Part shown: positions 9,060 through 17,514 of the stretch, one piece after another
Layout of the letters: each line of letters begins with the position of its first letter
Numbering within the stretch: the first letter of the stretch is position 1
Source of the DNA: Aminobacterium colombiense DSM 12261
GTDB lineage: Bacteria; Synergistota; Synergistia; Synergistales; Aminobacteriaceae
Assembly: GCF_000025885.1 (NCBI RefSeq)
Contig: NC_014011.1
Location: 1,364,001 to 1,428,000, forward strand
Length of the DNA: 64,000 nt
Direction: 5' to 3'
The notes under the pieces: model-generated
What the model was told of the DNA's origin: nothing
The model's input: only the letters and a program-made list of their open reading frames with translations
Database searches by the model: none
Position numbers and translations under genes: made by a program

Positions 9060-10324
9060 ATGAACACTCGCATTTCCATGATACGGCGCGTAATATTCTG
9101 TATCCTGCTTTTTTCTTTTGTATTGATGGACGCCTTCACACCACTGCACACTTTTTTACCCCCAGCCTATGGGGGGGAAACCTCTCAAAATAAAGAAGCG
9201 CTTATTTTCATCGATGAGTTTGAGGGGGGGCGGGCATACGTGACTAAAACCGGTCGCTATTCCGTTCTCCAACTGAACGGGTCGTGGCATCAGATGGGGC
9301 GCCAGTACGGCGCTCTGGTTTTCAAGAATTTGCAGGAATTTCACCATTCCATCGTAGCCGACATGGAGAAAAGAGGCCTCTGCAAGAAACAGATCTCTGG
9401 CATTTACGAAATATATTCAGGATACTCACTGCCCATGAAGGAGCTCTTAGCGGGCATGGCTGAAACATCAGGGCTTACTTTGGAAGAACATATACTGCTT
9501 GATGGATCTTTTTATACGTTGCCGGAATTCGAATTCATGAACCTCCCAGGCCAAAACGAGAATAGGGAGTTTCATCACCCAGAACCGCAGACGGCAAACT
9601 GTACTTCGCCCGTAACTGGGACATGACCCCCGATGCCATGCGACCATATCTCAAACACCTTGCCTGTGTGGTGTTCAATCCTGAGGAGGGCCAGAGTTTT
9701 GCCAATATCCGACCAATCGGGCAGGTGTACGTTGAAACAGCATTTAACGAGTCAGGAGTATTTGTAGAAATGAACAATGGCGGGGCATCTGATCCAGGCA
9801 TAAATCCTGATGGTACCTTTGTTGTTACGAAACTTTTCGACCTGATTCATGAGAACGGTACGCTGGAAGCAATGGTCCGGGGGTTGCAAGAGGCTAAACT
9901 TGACCAGTCTTCCATCATTCAGGTGGCCGATAAACAAAGGGCCGTATCTGTAGAGATTCCCACTTTTGGATTCCGCGTGCTTGAACAGCAAAATGGTGCC
10001 CTCTACGCACTGAACAACTTTGCCCGCCCAACTCCCCTCGAATGGAAAGGGTGGGTTGTGGAGATTCCCGATGGACAGTACGACGATCGACAATTGAATC
10101 TGGACCGCTTGTTCGCTTCCCCCCAATGGCAATCGGGTGTTACCCTCGACATGGTCAAAGATATGATGAACAAAAAGATTGAAGACGGAGGAGCGGCACT
10201 CTATATGCCGCCTTTCGGTACGGTCATCCAGGTAATCACAGTTCCCGAAGACATGGTCGTGTACTTCCGAAGCTACGGATATTCCAATTGGGGAAAGGTT
10301 GATCTATCGAAGTTGTTTGAATGA
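9060..10324 (+). pseudogene. Disrupted C45-family (acyl-CoA:6-APA acyltransferase-like) hydrolase
   Basis: Two reading frames together describe one secreted protein. The first (9060-9626) starts after GGGAGG, has a signal peptide and the family motif GSWHQMGRQYGALV, then LLAGMAETSGLTLEEHILLDG. The second frame (from about 9566) continues with DGKLYFARNWDMTPD, FNESGVFVEMNNGG and the family C-terminus. Between them the frame shifts by one and a TAG lies at 9563. The segment that should carry the autocatalytic nucleophile (usually a Cys a few residues before WG..T.DGK) is not readable in any frame. C45 enzymes are Ntn-hydrolases that need this Cys for self-cleavage. A real deletion is likelier than one sequencing error, but an assembly error cannot be excluded. 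Confidence 0.75.
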
Positions 10325-10362
10325 TGTGAGCAGTAACGTCTGACCAACCTGTTCCTCGACAA

Positions 10363-10440
10363 AATGCAGCCCTCGAAGAAAAGGCAAAAGAACTTATCGG
10401 CGCGGACAGATATGAAAGAACTGAAGACCGAAAATTTTAG
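10363..10440 (+). mobile_element. Remnant of a mutator (IS256-like) family transposase
   Basis: In one frame these bases read NAALEEKAKELIGADRYERT, then EDRKF and a stop. This resembles the region of IS256/mutator transposases in which a helical stretch ends in GA-x-RYERT-E-x-R before the RNGY motif. Only about 25 residues remain; no inverted repeats or catalytic DDE residues are seen. It is a scrap left after decay or imprecise loss of an element. Confidence 0.45.
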
Positions 10441-10548
10441 ATAGCAAATTTAAATAATTTGAAGATGGTCACCCATGTTCATTTGTAATATCGCAGTCAT
10501 AGATCTGAAACCACACACTGTAAACGTATCTTGCCCGTTGCACAGCTT

Positions 10549-11292
10549 TTAGAACACTACCGAGCACTCAATACCCAAACGAAAGCAATCAGACCTGATC
10601 TGCTGGCTTACCCGGGTGAAATATTCCTCTGTCATATACTCTTCTAAACCATATTTCTTATAGACAAAGTCTGCATAGTGGTAGTTCATACGATCCACCA
10701 AAATGTAATCAACAGTCCCAGTCAGCAGGTTAATCAGTTTTTCCGCACCCGGAAGAAGTGGAGCAATCATCGCATAGGTCCGGATTCCCTGCCGATGTAA
10801 TTCTACAAGAGCGTTTATTCGCTCAGGTATAGACGGCGCAGCTGGTTCAAACAATCTTCTTATGCTGTCATCTGCGGTCGTTATGGAGAACCCTACTTCT
10901 ATATTTTTTGCTCCTCTGAGGATGTCCATATCCCTAAGGACCAATGGAGAGCGGGTCTGAATCACTACAGGCCAGTCTTCGCGAACCAATATCTGCAAAC
11001 ATTGCCTCGTGAGCTTGTATCTTCTCTCTAAGGGCTGATATGGGTCACAGACGCCACTAATCCAGACTGTCGCCTTCTTTTTCTTACATATCTCTTTCTG
11101 CAGCAACTCTGCAGCATTAACCTTCACATCAACAAACGCACCCCAAGGTTCATTGTGACCAGTGAACTTTTTCATATACCGGGCGTAGCAGTAGGTGCAG
11201 GCATGCTGACAACCGACATAGGGGTTGATGACATAGGGGTAGATTTTTGAGGCTGAAAGAATGCTCTTGGCTTGTATTTCCCGAATAATCAT
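10549..11292 (-). CDS. Radical SAM protein, SPL/photolyase-like family
   Basis: A 247-residue protein. The [4Fe-4S]/SAM motif is GCQHACTYCYARYM (CxxxCxYC, near residue 25) after NPYVG. ISGVCDPYQPLE and a central RSPLVLRD strand are typical of the spore photoproduct lyase-like (SplB-type, COG1533) group, most of whose members are not photolyases and have no known substrate. The ATG at 11292 is chosen because AAGGAGG lies five bases upstream; longer readings run into the intergenic region. It lies alone between decayed sequences. Confidence 0.85.
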   Translation of the reverse strand: MIIREIQAKSILSASKIYPYVINPYVGCQHACTYCYARYMKKFTGHNEPWGAFVDVKVNAAELLQKEICKKKKATVWISGVCDPYQPLERRYKLTRQCLQILVREDWPVVIQTRSPLVLRDMDILRGAKNIEVGFSITTADDSIRRLFEPAAPSIPERINALVELHRQGIRTYAMIAPLLPGAEKLINLLTGTVDYILVDRMNYHYADFVYKKYGLEEYMTEEYFTRVSQQIRSDCFRLGIECSVVF

Positions 11293-11779
11293 GAAAGCCT
11301 CCTTATTTGCATAGGTTCTGCGCTGCTGGCAGGTAATCTGCGTCAGGGTATTCCATGCCCTTACAATCCATATTGCCCCACTCACCGTTTGCAAAAGTCA
11401 CCTAACAAAAAACTGCTATTGCAAAGATTATCGCACGACCTTGATCAACGACAGAACTCTATCTGGTGAGACGAGGGGATTTGAGAAAGCTGAATCAAAA
11501 AACAACCACACAACACCAGAATAAACCCAATAATATTGCCATAAAGCTCGACTGAAAGTCCACATATCGACACCAACTCTTGAAGCCAGGCTCCTACAAT
11601 AAACGGTACAATCCCACCCAAACCGAAAGTTTCGCTTGGGGAAGCAAAAGCGAAAGACTATACTCCGTGCTCAAAATGCTATCCCGCTGACTGAAAGAAA
11701 TGAAGACGAGCTGAAGACTAAAAGTGCAGAGCGGGTTGTAAAGAAGACCACCCTTTAGCATTAATAGTTTAAAAAACGG
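11293..11779. other. Gene-poor stretch with traces of decayed coding sequence
   Basis: No intact gene. Two competing faint readings overlap. On the plus strand, 11584-11694 reads a short tail ending LGEAKAKDYTPCSKCYPAD, like the C-terminal CxxC element (EA.A.GY.PC..C.P) of Ada-type or nuclease-linked zinc domains. On the minus strand, about 11655 to 11445 reads a hydrophobic tail (GNIIGFILVLCGCFLIQL) like the end of a transporter. At most one is real, and both lack starts. The promoter of the radical SAM gene should lie in 11293-11445. Confidence 0.35.
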
Positions 11780-11815
11780 TTGACAAATTACTTCTTATGA
11801 TAAAAGATAGTAATT
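11780..11815 (+). promoter_or_regulatory. tetR promoter with overlapping dyad operator
   Basis: A TTGACA -35 at 11780-11785 is followed by AT-rich sequence with a weak -10 (TAAAAG or AAGATA, 11801-11809). A dyad AATTACT (11786-11792) / AGTAATT (11809-11815) fills the space between -35 and +1. That is where a TetR repressor would bind to control its own operon. Confidence 0.5.
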
Positions 11816-11840
11816 GATTACTTTCTTTGTGGAGGTTTAT

Positions 11841-12449
11841 ATGAGTTCATCAAACAAATATCTTTCTAAAGAGAAACGAAGAGCGATGACGGTAGAAGCA
11901 GTAGTCGAGTTGGCTGGGGAACAGAATCCGAGCGAAATTACCACAGCTGCCATAGCCAACCGCATGGGATTGACTCAGGGTGCTCTTTTTCGCCATTTTC
12001 CAAACAAGGATGCTATCTTGCAAGCAGTTATGGAATGGGTAGCCGAACGGTTAATGTCTCGCATCGAAAAGGCGGTAGACGCAAAATCCTCCCCTCTTGG
12101 CGCACTTGAAAGCATGTTTATGGCGCATGTAGATTTTATAACAGAGCATCCCGGTATTCCACGTATGTTATTTAGTGAATTGCAACGTTCTGAAGAAACT
12201 GCCCCTAAGCAGATGGCACAAACACTCACTCTGCGTTATAAAGAGCGCCTCAATCATTTGTTTGAACAAGGGAAAAACTGTGGCGAGCTTGACGAAAAGC
12301 TTGATAGCGAAGCTGCGGCTACTCTCTTCATAGGCTCTATTCAAGGATTGGTCATGCAATCGTTGATAGCTGGAGATGTGAGCCATATGCGCCGCAATGC
12401 TCCGAAAGTTTTTGCCATCTACCAGCGGGGCATAAGGAGTGCACTATGA
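11841..12449 (+). CDS. TetR-family transcriptional regulator
   Basis: A 202-residue repressor. The N-terminal helix-turn-helix reads ITTAAIANRMGLTQGALFRHFPNKDAIL (residues ~35-62), the TetR/AcrR signature. The C-terminal ligand domain is divergent, as usual. The ATG at 11841 has GGAGG five bases upstream; an in-frame ATG nine codons earlier lacks one and overlaps the dyad operator. Its stop overlaps the start of the adaptor gene (ATGA), so it is co-transcribed with the exporter and probably represses the whole operon in the absence of a ligand. Confidence 0.92.
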   Translation: MSSSNKYLSKEKRRAMTVEAVVELAGEQNPSEITTAAIANRMGLTQGALFRHFPNKDAILQAVMEWVAERLMSRIEKAVDAKSSPLGALESMFMAHVDFITEHPGIPRMLFSELQRSEETAPKQMAQTLTLRYKERLNHLFEQGKNCGELDEKLDSEAAATLFIGSIQGLVMQSLIAGDVSHMRRNAPKVFAIYQRGIRSAL

Positions 12450-13597
12450 AAAGATTGCCTATCAAAATACGTACACTGGCACTGATATCTATACTTGTGC
12501 CTCTGTTTGCGCTTTTTGTCTATGTTGCCTTTCGCTCGGGGCCACTTGCTCCTGTATCTATTGTGTTGACCACAGTCGAGAATAAGAGCCTTTCACCAGC
12601 ACTATTCGGCATCGGAACTATTGAAGCTCGTTACACTTACAAGATTGGCCCAACGTTTGCGGGCCGGGTCAAAAGTTTGGATATACACGTAGGTGAGCAT
12701 GTGAAGGCGGGGCAAGTGCTTGGCGAAATGGATCCGGTAGATCTTGATGGACGTATCAAGGCTCAAGATGCCACTCTGAAGCGAGCGAATGCTCAAATAA
12801 GTGAGGCGCAGGTGCGTAAGAATTATGCGAAGACACAGGCTTTACGCTACGAGCAGTTACTTAAAGCGGGTTACACCAGTGAAGAGGTGGCAGACGCTAA
12901 ACGACAAGAACTGTTGGTTGCGGAAGCAGCGCTGACTGGGGCACGTGAGGAGCTATCTCGTGTACGTTCCGAGCGAGAGGCATTAGAGGCGCAGCGCAGC
13001 AATTTGTCTCTGATTGCACCAGTTGACGGATTGATCGTATCACGTGATGCCGATCCTGGAACCACCGTAGTTGCTGGCCAGGCTGTCGTAGAACTGATCG
13101 ACCCGTACTCACTGTGGGTCAATGTCCGCTTCGATCAAATTCGAGCGCGTGGCCTCGCCGCCGGTTTATCAGCCCAGATCAGGTTACGTTCCCAGGCGGG
13201 AGAAATGCAGACAGGGCGTGTTCTACGAGTCGAACCATTGGCAGACGTAGTTACTGAGGAAGTATTGGCCAAAGTTGTATTCGATCAAATTCCTGATCCG
13301 ATGCCACCAATCGGTGAACTGGCCGAGGTCACGATTACCCTGCCAACGCTTGCGGCAGCGCCAGTTATCTCTAATGCCGCTATCCATCACATTGATGGCA
13401 GATTGGGCGTGTGGCAGGTTATAGATGGTGATCTTCGCTTTACACCAGTTTCACTAGGGATCGCTGATTTGGAGGGCCGCGTACAGGTACGAGAAGGACT
13501 CAAAATTGGCGACCAGGTAGTGATCTACAGCGAAAACCCATTGAATGAACACAGCCGAATTCACATTGTTGACCATATTCCAGGGGTGACACAATGA
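12446..13597 (+). CDS. HlyD/MFP-family periplasmic adaptor subunit
   Basis: A 383-residue membrane fusion protein. One N-terminal membrane anchor (residues ~9-28) precedes a biotinyl-lipoyl-like half-motif (GRVKSLDIHVGEHVKAGQVLGEMD, near 72-95). A coiled-coil hairpin follows (about 100-185, RANAQISEAQ... EALEAQRSNL), then the second lipoyl half (LIAPVDGLIVSRDADPGTTV) and beta-barrel parts. It bridges the inner-membrane ABC transporter to an outer-membrane channel; no TolC-like gene is in the window. Overlaps its neighbours by four bases at both ends. Base composition is visibly richer in GC than the surrounding genes, consistent with transfer. Confidence 0.9.
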   Translation: MKRLPIKIRTLALISILVPLFALFVYVAFRSGPLAPVSIVLTTVENKSLSPALFGIGTIEARYTYKIGPTFAGRVKSLDIHVGEHVKAGQVLGEMDPVDLDGRIKAQDATLKRANAQISEAQVRKNYAKTQALRYEQLLKAGYTSEEVADAKRQELLVAEAALTGAREELSRVRSEREALEAQRSNLSLIAPVDGLIVSRDADPGTTVVAGQAVVELIDPYSLWVNVRFDQIRARGLAAGLSAQIRLRSQAGEMQTGRVLRVEPLADVVTEEVLAKVVFDQIPDPMPPIGELAEVTITLPTLAAAPVISNAAIHHIDGRLGVWQVIDGDLRFTPVSLGIADLEGRVQVREGLKIGDQVVIYSENPLNEHSRIHIVDHIPGVTQ

Positions 13598-14799
13598 TCA
13601 ATTTGGCAGGTCGCGACATTATGCACTCCTGGGGAAAGTTCGTCTTTACCGCCATGGGGCTTGGCCTGCTGATCGGCGTTACTCTATCCATGGCTGGCAT
13701 CTATCGCGGCATGGTGGATGACGCTAAGGTACTACTCGACAACAGCGGTGCTGATCTCTGGGTGGTACAAAAGGACACGCTTGGTCCTTACGCTGAATCA
13801 TCAAGCATCTACGATGACACCTGGCGCGGGATACGAGGCATGCAGGGCGTGGATCAGACAGCGAACATCACCTACCTCACCATGCAAGTACGCAAAGAAG
13901 TAAGAGATGTACGCGTCATGGTTACCGGCATCGCACCCGGAGAACCAGGAACACCAGGCTGGCCGCCTTATCTCGTAGCAGGACGTCAGATCACCCGGAG
14001 CCATTACGAGGCCGTTGCCGATATCGCCTCGGGATTTAAACTTGGTGAACACATCCAGATTCGACGTAACCAATACACCGTGGTTGGCCTGACTAGAAGG
14101 ATGGTTTCTTCCAATGGTGATCCCATGGTGTTTATTCCACTTAAAGATGCTCAGGAAGCCCAGTTTCTAAAGGATAACGATGCCATACGAGAACAGCGCC
14201 GACGAACAGCTGAAAACCCGGCTTTCAACCAGCCTGGAGTGCCTGCTTTGCTTGATGCGGTTATTGCCTCGCAAAGCACCAACCCTTACGTCAACGCTAT
14301 TTTGGTGCGGGTTGAAACAGGTCATGACCCAGAAGAAGTCGCTGAATCGATCCGCCGCTGGAAGCGCTTGACGGTCTACACTCGCAGTCAGATGGAGGAA
14401 ATTCTTGTCGGCAAGCTGATCGCCACCTCATCAAAGCAAATCGCGATGTTTCTTGTGATCCTTTCGATTGTGAGTTCGGTTATTGTCGCCTTCATCATCT
14501 ACACGCTGACACTTGGCAAAATAAGGGAAATCGCCGTGTTAAAACTGATCGGCACAAAAAATCGCACCATTGTCGGTTTGATTGTACAACAGTCTATTGC
14601 TTTGGGCTTGATCGGTTTTGTGGTTGGGAAGATCTCGGCGACTCTGTTGATGGCACCTATTTTTCCCAAATATGTGCTGCTGGAGCCTCTCGACTCAGTT
14701 CTTGGTTTTATCGCCGTGATTATGATCTGCGTCATGTCGAGCATTATAGCCATTCGTGTCGCTCTTAAGGTCGATCCGGCCGAAGCCATAGGAGGTTAA
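13594..14799 (+). CDS. FtsX-like ABC transporter permease (DevC/MacB-like)
   Basis: A 401-residue permease with one membrane helix near residues 16-38, a large periplasmic MacB-type core domain (~40-270) and three helices in the C-terminal FtsX domain (about 285-310, 325-350, 362-385). The closing sequence RVALKVDPAEAIGG is the family's usual end. The topology resembles DevC, which works with DevB (adaptor) and DevA (ATPase). The substrate is unknown. It overlaps the adaptor gene by four bases and stops one base before the ATPase gene. Confidence 0.9.
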   Translation: MINLAGRDIMHSWGKFVFTAMGLGLLIGVTLSMAGIYRGMVDDAKVLLDNSGADLWVVQKDTLGPYAESSSIYDDTWRGIRGMQGVDQTANITYLTMQVRKEVRDVRVMVTGIAPGEPGTPGWPPYLVAGRQITRSHYEAVADIASGFKLGEHIQIRRNQYTVVGLTRRMVSSNGDPMVFIPLKDAQEAQFLKDNDAIREQRRRTAENPAFNQPGVPALLDAVIASQSTNPYVNAILVRVETGHDPEEVAESIRRWKRLTVYTRSQMEEILVGKLIATSSKQIAMFLVILSIVSSVIVAFIIYTLTLGKIREIAVLKLIGTKNRTIVGLIVQQSIALGLIGFVVGKISATLLMAPIFPKYVLLEPLDSVLGFIAVIMICVMSSIIAIRVALKVDPAEAIGG

Positions 14800-14800
14800 T

Positions 14801-15511
14801 ATGACTGGTAAAGGCATTCGCATCTCAGGGTTGAGAAAACGCTATGGAAGCGGCGATACTGCTGTTGACGCTTTGAAGATGGTAAACATGCACGTTGCGC
14901 CTGGGGAAGTCGTTGGGCTGATTGGACCTTCAGGTTCTGGCAAGAGTACGTTGCTTAAATGCTTAGGTGCTGTGATAGAGCCGACTGCTGGGCAAATGAT
15001 GCTCGGAGATGACGTTATTTATCACGATGGCTGGAAGGTCAAAGATCTTCGCGCGCTACGTCGTGACCATATCGGCTTTGTATTTCAAGCGCCGTATCTG
15101 ATCCCTTTCCTAGATGTTACCGACAACGTCGCACTGCTGCCTATGCTGGCGGGGAAACCTAACGCCGAAGCGCGTCAACAAGCAATAGAATTGTTAAAAG
15201 CGCTTGATGTGGAGCACCGCGCCAAGGCTATGCCATCTCAACTCTCTGGTGGCGAACAACAACGAGTGGCCATTGCACGCGGTTTGGTCAATCGCCCTCC
15301 GGTAATATTGGCCGATGAACCGACTGCCCCCCTTGATAGTGAGCGTGCGCTGGCGGTCATCAGAATCTTGAACGATATGGCCCAAAGGTTCGAGACTGCT
15401 GTTATTGTCGTTACCCACGATGAAAAAATAATCCCCACCTTTAAGCGCATTTATCATATCCGTGACGGAGTAACCTATGAAGAGGAAGGTCAAGGGCGCA
15501 GTTTTGAGTAA
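14801..15511 (+). CDS. ABC transporter ATP-binding protein (LolD/DevA/MacB type)
   Basis: A 236-residue ATPase with Walker A GPSGSGKST (residues ~42-50), Q-loop FQAPYLIPFLDV, signature LSGGEQQRVAIARGL (~146-160), Walker B ILADEPTAPLDSE and switch His in VVTHDEK. The sequence after Walker B is TAPLDS rather than the common TGNLDS or TAALDS, a harmless variant. It powers the FtsX-type permease encoded just upstream. Last gene of the tetR-led operon. A short open tail (SFSVAGDFKKRP..., 15512-15603) follows in another frame without a start. Confidence 0.93.
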   Translation: MTGKGIRISGLRKRYGSGDTAVDALKMVNMHVAPGEVVGLIGPSGSGKSTLLKCLGAVIEPTAGQMMLGDDVIYHDGWKVKDLRALRRDHIGFVFQAPYLIPFLDVTDNVALLPMLAGKPNAEARQQAIELLKALDVEHRAKAMPSQLSGGEQQRVAIARGLVNRPPVILADEPTAPLDSERALAVIRILNDMAQRFETAVIVVTHDEKIIPTFKRIYHIRDGVTYEEEGQGRSFE

Positions 15512-15627
15512 AAGCTTCTCTGTAGCAGGCGATTTTAAAAAACGTCCGGTGACGGCGGCACCGTACGATAGCCTAAGACAATCGTTAAAAGCGGCCACAA
15601 GCTAGGGCCAAAATTTATGAAGAAAGA

Positions 15628-15668
15628 AAACCCGCCTACCCAGAGAATTACTCTGGAGAGACGGGTTT
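15628..15668 (-). terminator. ssrA terminator, probably bidirectional
   Basis: Stem AAACCCG/CGGGTTT enclosing a second stem CCAGAG/CTCTGG. On the minus strand it begins 12 bases after the tmRNA CCA end and is followed by TTTTCTTTC. On the plus strand GTCTTTT follows, so it may also stop the ABC operon. Confidence 0.85.
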
Positions 15669-15680
15669 GTCTTTTATAAT

Positions 15681-16032
15681 TGGTGGAGGCGCGGGGACTT
15701 GAACCCCGGTCCGACAAGGGCCAGCCGTGGAAGCTCTACGAGTGTAGTTCCTGTTTTAGTGTCGGATGCAGCCCCCCAGGAACAGGATGCCGCGCTCCCT
15801 AGCCCCTTTATCTTTCTCACAGAGCCAGAGGCACTCTCCGCGAGGCATTCACCTAATTGTGACGCCTGTCAGCAGACCGGTGACTAATCTACTGAAGACG
15901 TGGCTGAACTAAGCAGCCAGTGCGTAATTATTATTGTTGACGTTTATTGTTGTCCCGCCGTTTAACGAGGTTGCGGAGTCCTCGACCCGCTCTTCCAGAC
16001 CCTCCATCTTGCCGTCGAAACCAGTCGCCCCC
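15681..16032 (-). ncRNA. ssrA: Transfer-messenger RNA
   Basis: A one-piece tmRNA of 352 bases. The 5' end GGGGGCGACTGGTTTCGACG (from 16032) pairs in the acceptor stem with CGCCTCC before the encoded ACCA at 15681-15684. The T-arm reads GGTTCAAGTCCC. The tag frame probably resumes at GGC after GTTAAAC and ends ...NNNNYALAA then TAG (about 15930). The stop of smpB lies directly against the mature 5' end. With SmpB it rescues ribosomes stalled on broken mRNAs and marks the peptide for proteolysis. The 3' end faces the foreign-looking ABC operon. Confidence 0.95.
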
Positions 16033-16494
16033 CTATTCTCTATCTTCTCGCCGCAAGGCTCTCGCCATAGATCGTTTTGCATCTCGCTCCGCTATGGTGT
16101 CCCGTTTGTCGTGTTCTGCCTTTCCCTTTACCAGTGCCAACTCTATTTTTGCATGCTGCCCGTTTTTTATATAGATGGAAAGGGGCACGAGGGTTAAGCC
16201 TTTTTCGCGAATTTTGCTGTTCAGTCGTATTATCTCTGCTTTATGAACAAGAAGCTTTCGATCCCTTTCTGGTTCGTGGTTATAATAGCTTCCCTTCTCA
16301 TAAGGGGAAATATGTACGCCAATAAGCCACATTTCGCCATTTCGAATGAGAGCGAAGCTGTCTTTTAAATTGACCTTGCCGGCTCTCACCGACTTTATCT
16401 CTGTACCAGTGAGTACAATGCCGCACTCAAAGGTGTCAAGTATAAAGTAATCATGCCTGGCTTTTCTATTCACTGCGACTTTATCTATGGCCAA
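16033..16494 (-). CDS. smpB: SsrA-binding protein
   Basis: A 153-residue SmpB with NRKARHDYFILDTFECGIVLTGTEIKSVRAGKVNLKDSF, the YNHEPERDRKLLLH-like stretch (HEPERDRKLLVHKAEI) and the basic C-terminal tail ending RALRREDRE that mimics the codon-anticodon region. The start is taken as a TTG at 16494: GGAGGG lies eight bases upstream, and any longer reading would cross the -10 box of the promoter at 16515-16543. Typical length is 150-160. The gene is immediately followed by ssrA, so both are probably made from one transcript and processed. Confidence 0.95.
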   Translation of the reverse strand: MAIDKVAVNRKARHDYFILDTFECGIVLTGTEIKSVRAGKVNLKDSFALIRNGEMWLIGVHISPYEKGSYYNHEPERDRKLLVHKAEIIRLNSKIREKGLTLVPLSIYIKNGQHAKIELALVKGKAEHDKRDTIAERDAKRSMARALRREDRE

Positions 16495-16514
16495 ATTATT
16501 TCCCTCCACGGCTG

Positions 16515-16543
16515 ATTCTAGCAAAATAGTCAGTATTAGTCAA
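16515..16543 (-). promoter_or_regulatory. Promoter of smpB-ssrA
   Basis: On the minus strand TTGACT (16543-16538), 17 bases, TAGAAT (16520-16515): a near-consensus housekeeping promoter. It ends about 20 bases before the proposed TTG start, giving a short leader that carries only the ribosome-binding site. Confidence 0.85.
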
Positions 16544-16583
16544 TTTATTTTTTTGTCCCTTAACTGGTGGTTATAATAAAAAA

Positions 16584-16606
16584 ATCCTGGCCAAAAAAGC
16601 CAGGAT
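16584..16606 (-). terminator. tRNA-Pro terminator
   Basis: Stem ATCCTGGC/GCCAGGAT with a seven-base loop, followed on the minus strand by TTTTTTT. It starts 12 bases after the tRNA CCA end. Confidence 0.92.
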
Positions 16607-16618
16607 CATTCTTCTATA

Positions 16619-16696
<78 letters not shown>

Positions 16697-16705
16697 AACG
16701 GCGAG

Positions 16706-16734
16706 ATTGTATCACGCCCCAAAGAGGTCGTCAA
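16706..16734 (-). promoter_or_regulatory. Promoter of tRNA-Pro
   Basis: Minus strand TTGACG (16734-16729), 17 bases, TACAAT (16711-16706); the mature tRNA begins ten bases after the -10 box. The promoter lies just past the stop of the upstream gene. Confidence 0.85.
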
Positions 16735-16738
16735 ACCC

Positions 16739-17383
16739 CTAATGAGCTCTGTCGTCCTCTCCGCCAGAGCTGTTGCCATTTGATGTTTCCTGGGAGCCCT
16801 TGCGTAAGTTACGCCAATTTAAGCGACCGCCGGGATTTGTGCTGTCTCCCACTGGAATCTCTGTCCAGCCCCACGGAGTCACCATAATAAACCTGAAGAC
16901 CACGCCCTGCCCGAAGAGGGTCTTGATATGGGCAGAATAGCGCAGCAGGTCGGAAAGCATATAGCTGTCGCAGACAAGCCATACCCGTTGGCACACGTCC
17001 CGGCCAAAGAGAGATGCGTAATCGATGGCCATGCGAATGCCATCCTCAAATTGCGCTGGACCAAGGGCAAGCACAATGGCATCGTCATGCCCCTTAGGTT
17101 TGTGAATCGATGGGATGACATCGGCAAATTCTTCGGCCCACTCAAGGCGAGAAAAGAGGTTATCCATATCCACCTCAAAAGGCTCCTCAAGATAGGGCAT
17201 CAATATTTCTCTTTCATTGTCTCTTAATTCTTCTCCTGCCAGTATGTCTTCCATCCAAGACTGGACATGTGTTATAAATTTCAGCAGATAGGTGGGATAT
17301 CCCTTTCCAGACATGGCCACAAGTACATCCCTTACTGTCCACTGATCTTGTTCCCTTTTGTTTTCGCCGTTAGGCTTGGTCAT
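16739..17383 (-). CDS. Conserved-looking protein of unknown function
   Basis: A 214-residue soluble protein that I do not recognise. The N-terminus is charged (MTKPNGENKREQDQWTVRD), followed by a helical part with WMEDILAGEELRDNEREILMPYLEE, then an alpha/beta-like part (DDAIVLALGPAQFEDGIRMAIDYASLFGRDVCQRVWLVCDSYMLSDLLRYS) and a Gly/Ser/Asn-rich acidic tail. No signal peptide or membrane helix. The ATG at 17383 follows GGAGGTAGGGGA; 17 further codons upstream are unlikely. It is followed directly by the tRNA-Pro promoter. Coding is supported by the ribosome-binding site and codon use. Confidence 0.75.
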   Translation of the reverse strand: MTKPNGENKREQDQWTVRDVLVAMSGKGYPTYLLKFITHVQSWMEDILAGEELRDNEREILMPYLEEPFEVDMDNLFSRLEWAEEFADVIPSIHKPKGHDDAIVLALGPAQFEDGIRMAIDYASLFGRDVCQRVWLVCDSYMLSDLLRYSAHIKTLFGQGVVFRFIMVTPWGWTEIPVGDSTNPGGRLNWRNLRKGSQETSNGNSSGGEDDRAH

Positions 17384-17514
17384 TCCCCTACCTCCAAAGT
17401 ACCCTTTGCATATTGTTGATGAACAGCATAACATAAAGTGTGTAGGTTTACACGATTTATATTACAATAAACTTTGACAAATAAAAGATTATTTTTATCA
17501 CAAGGAGGAACGAA

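Noticed and set aside
15512-15603. Open tail after the ABC ATPase gene (SFSVAGDFKKRP...)
   Set aside because: No start codon or ribosome-binding site; it may be a decayed fragment but no family can be named.
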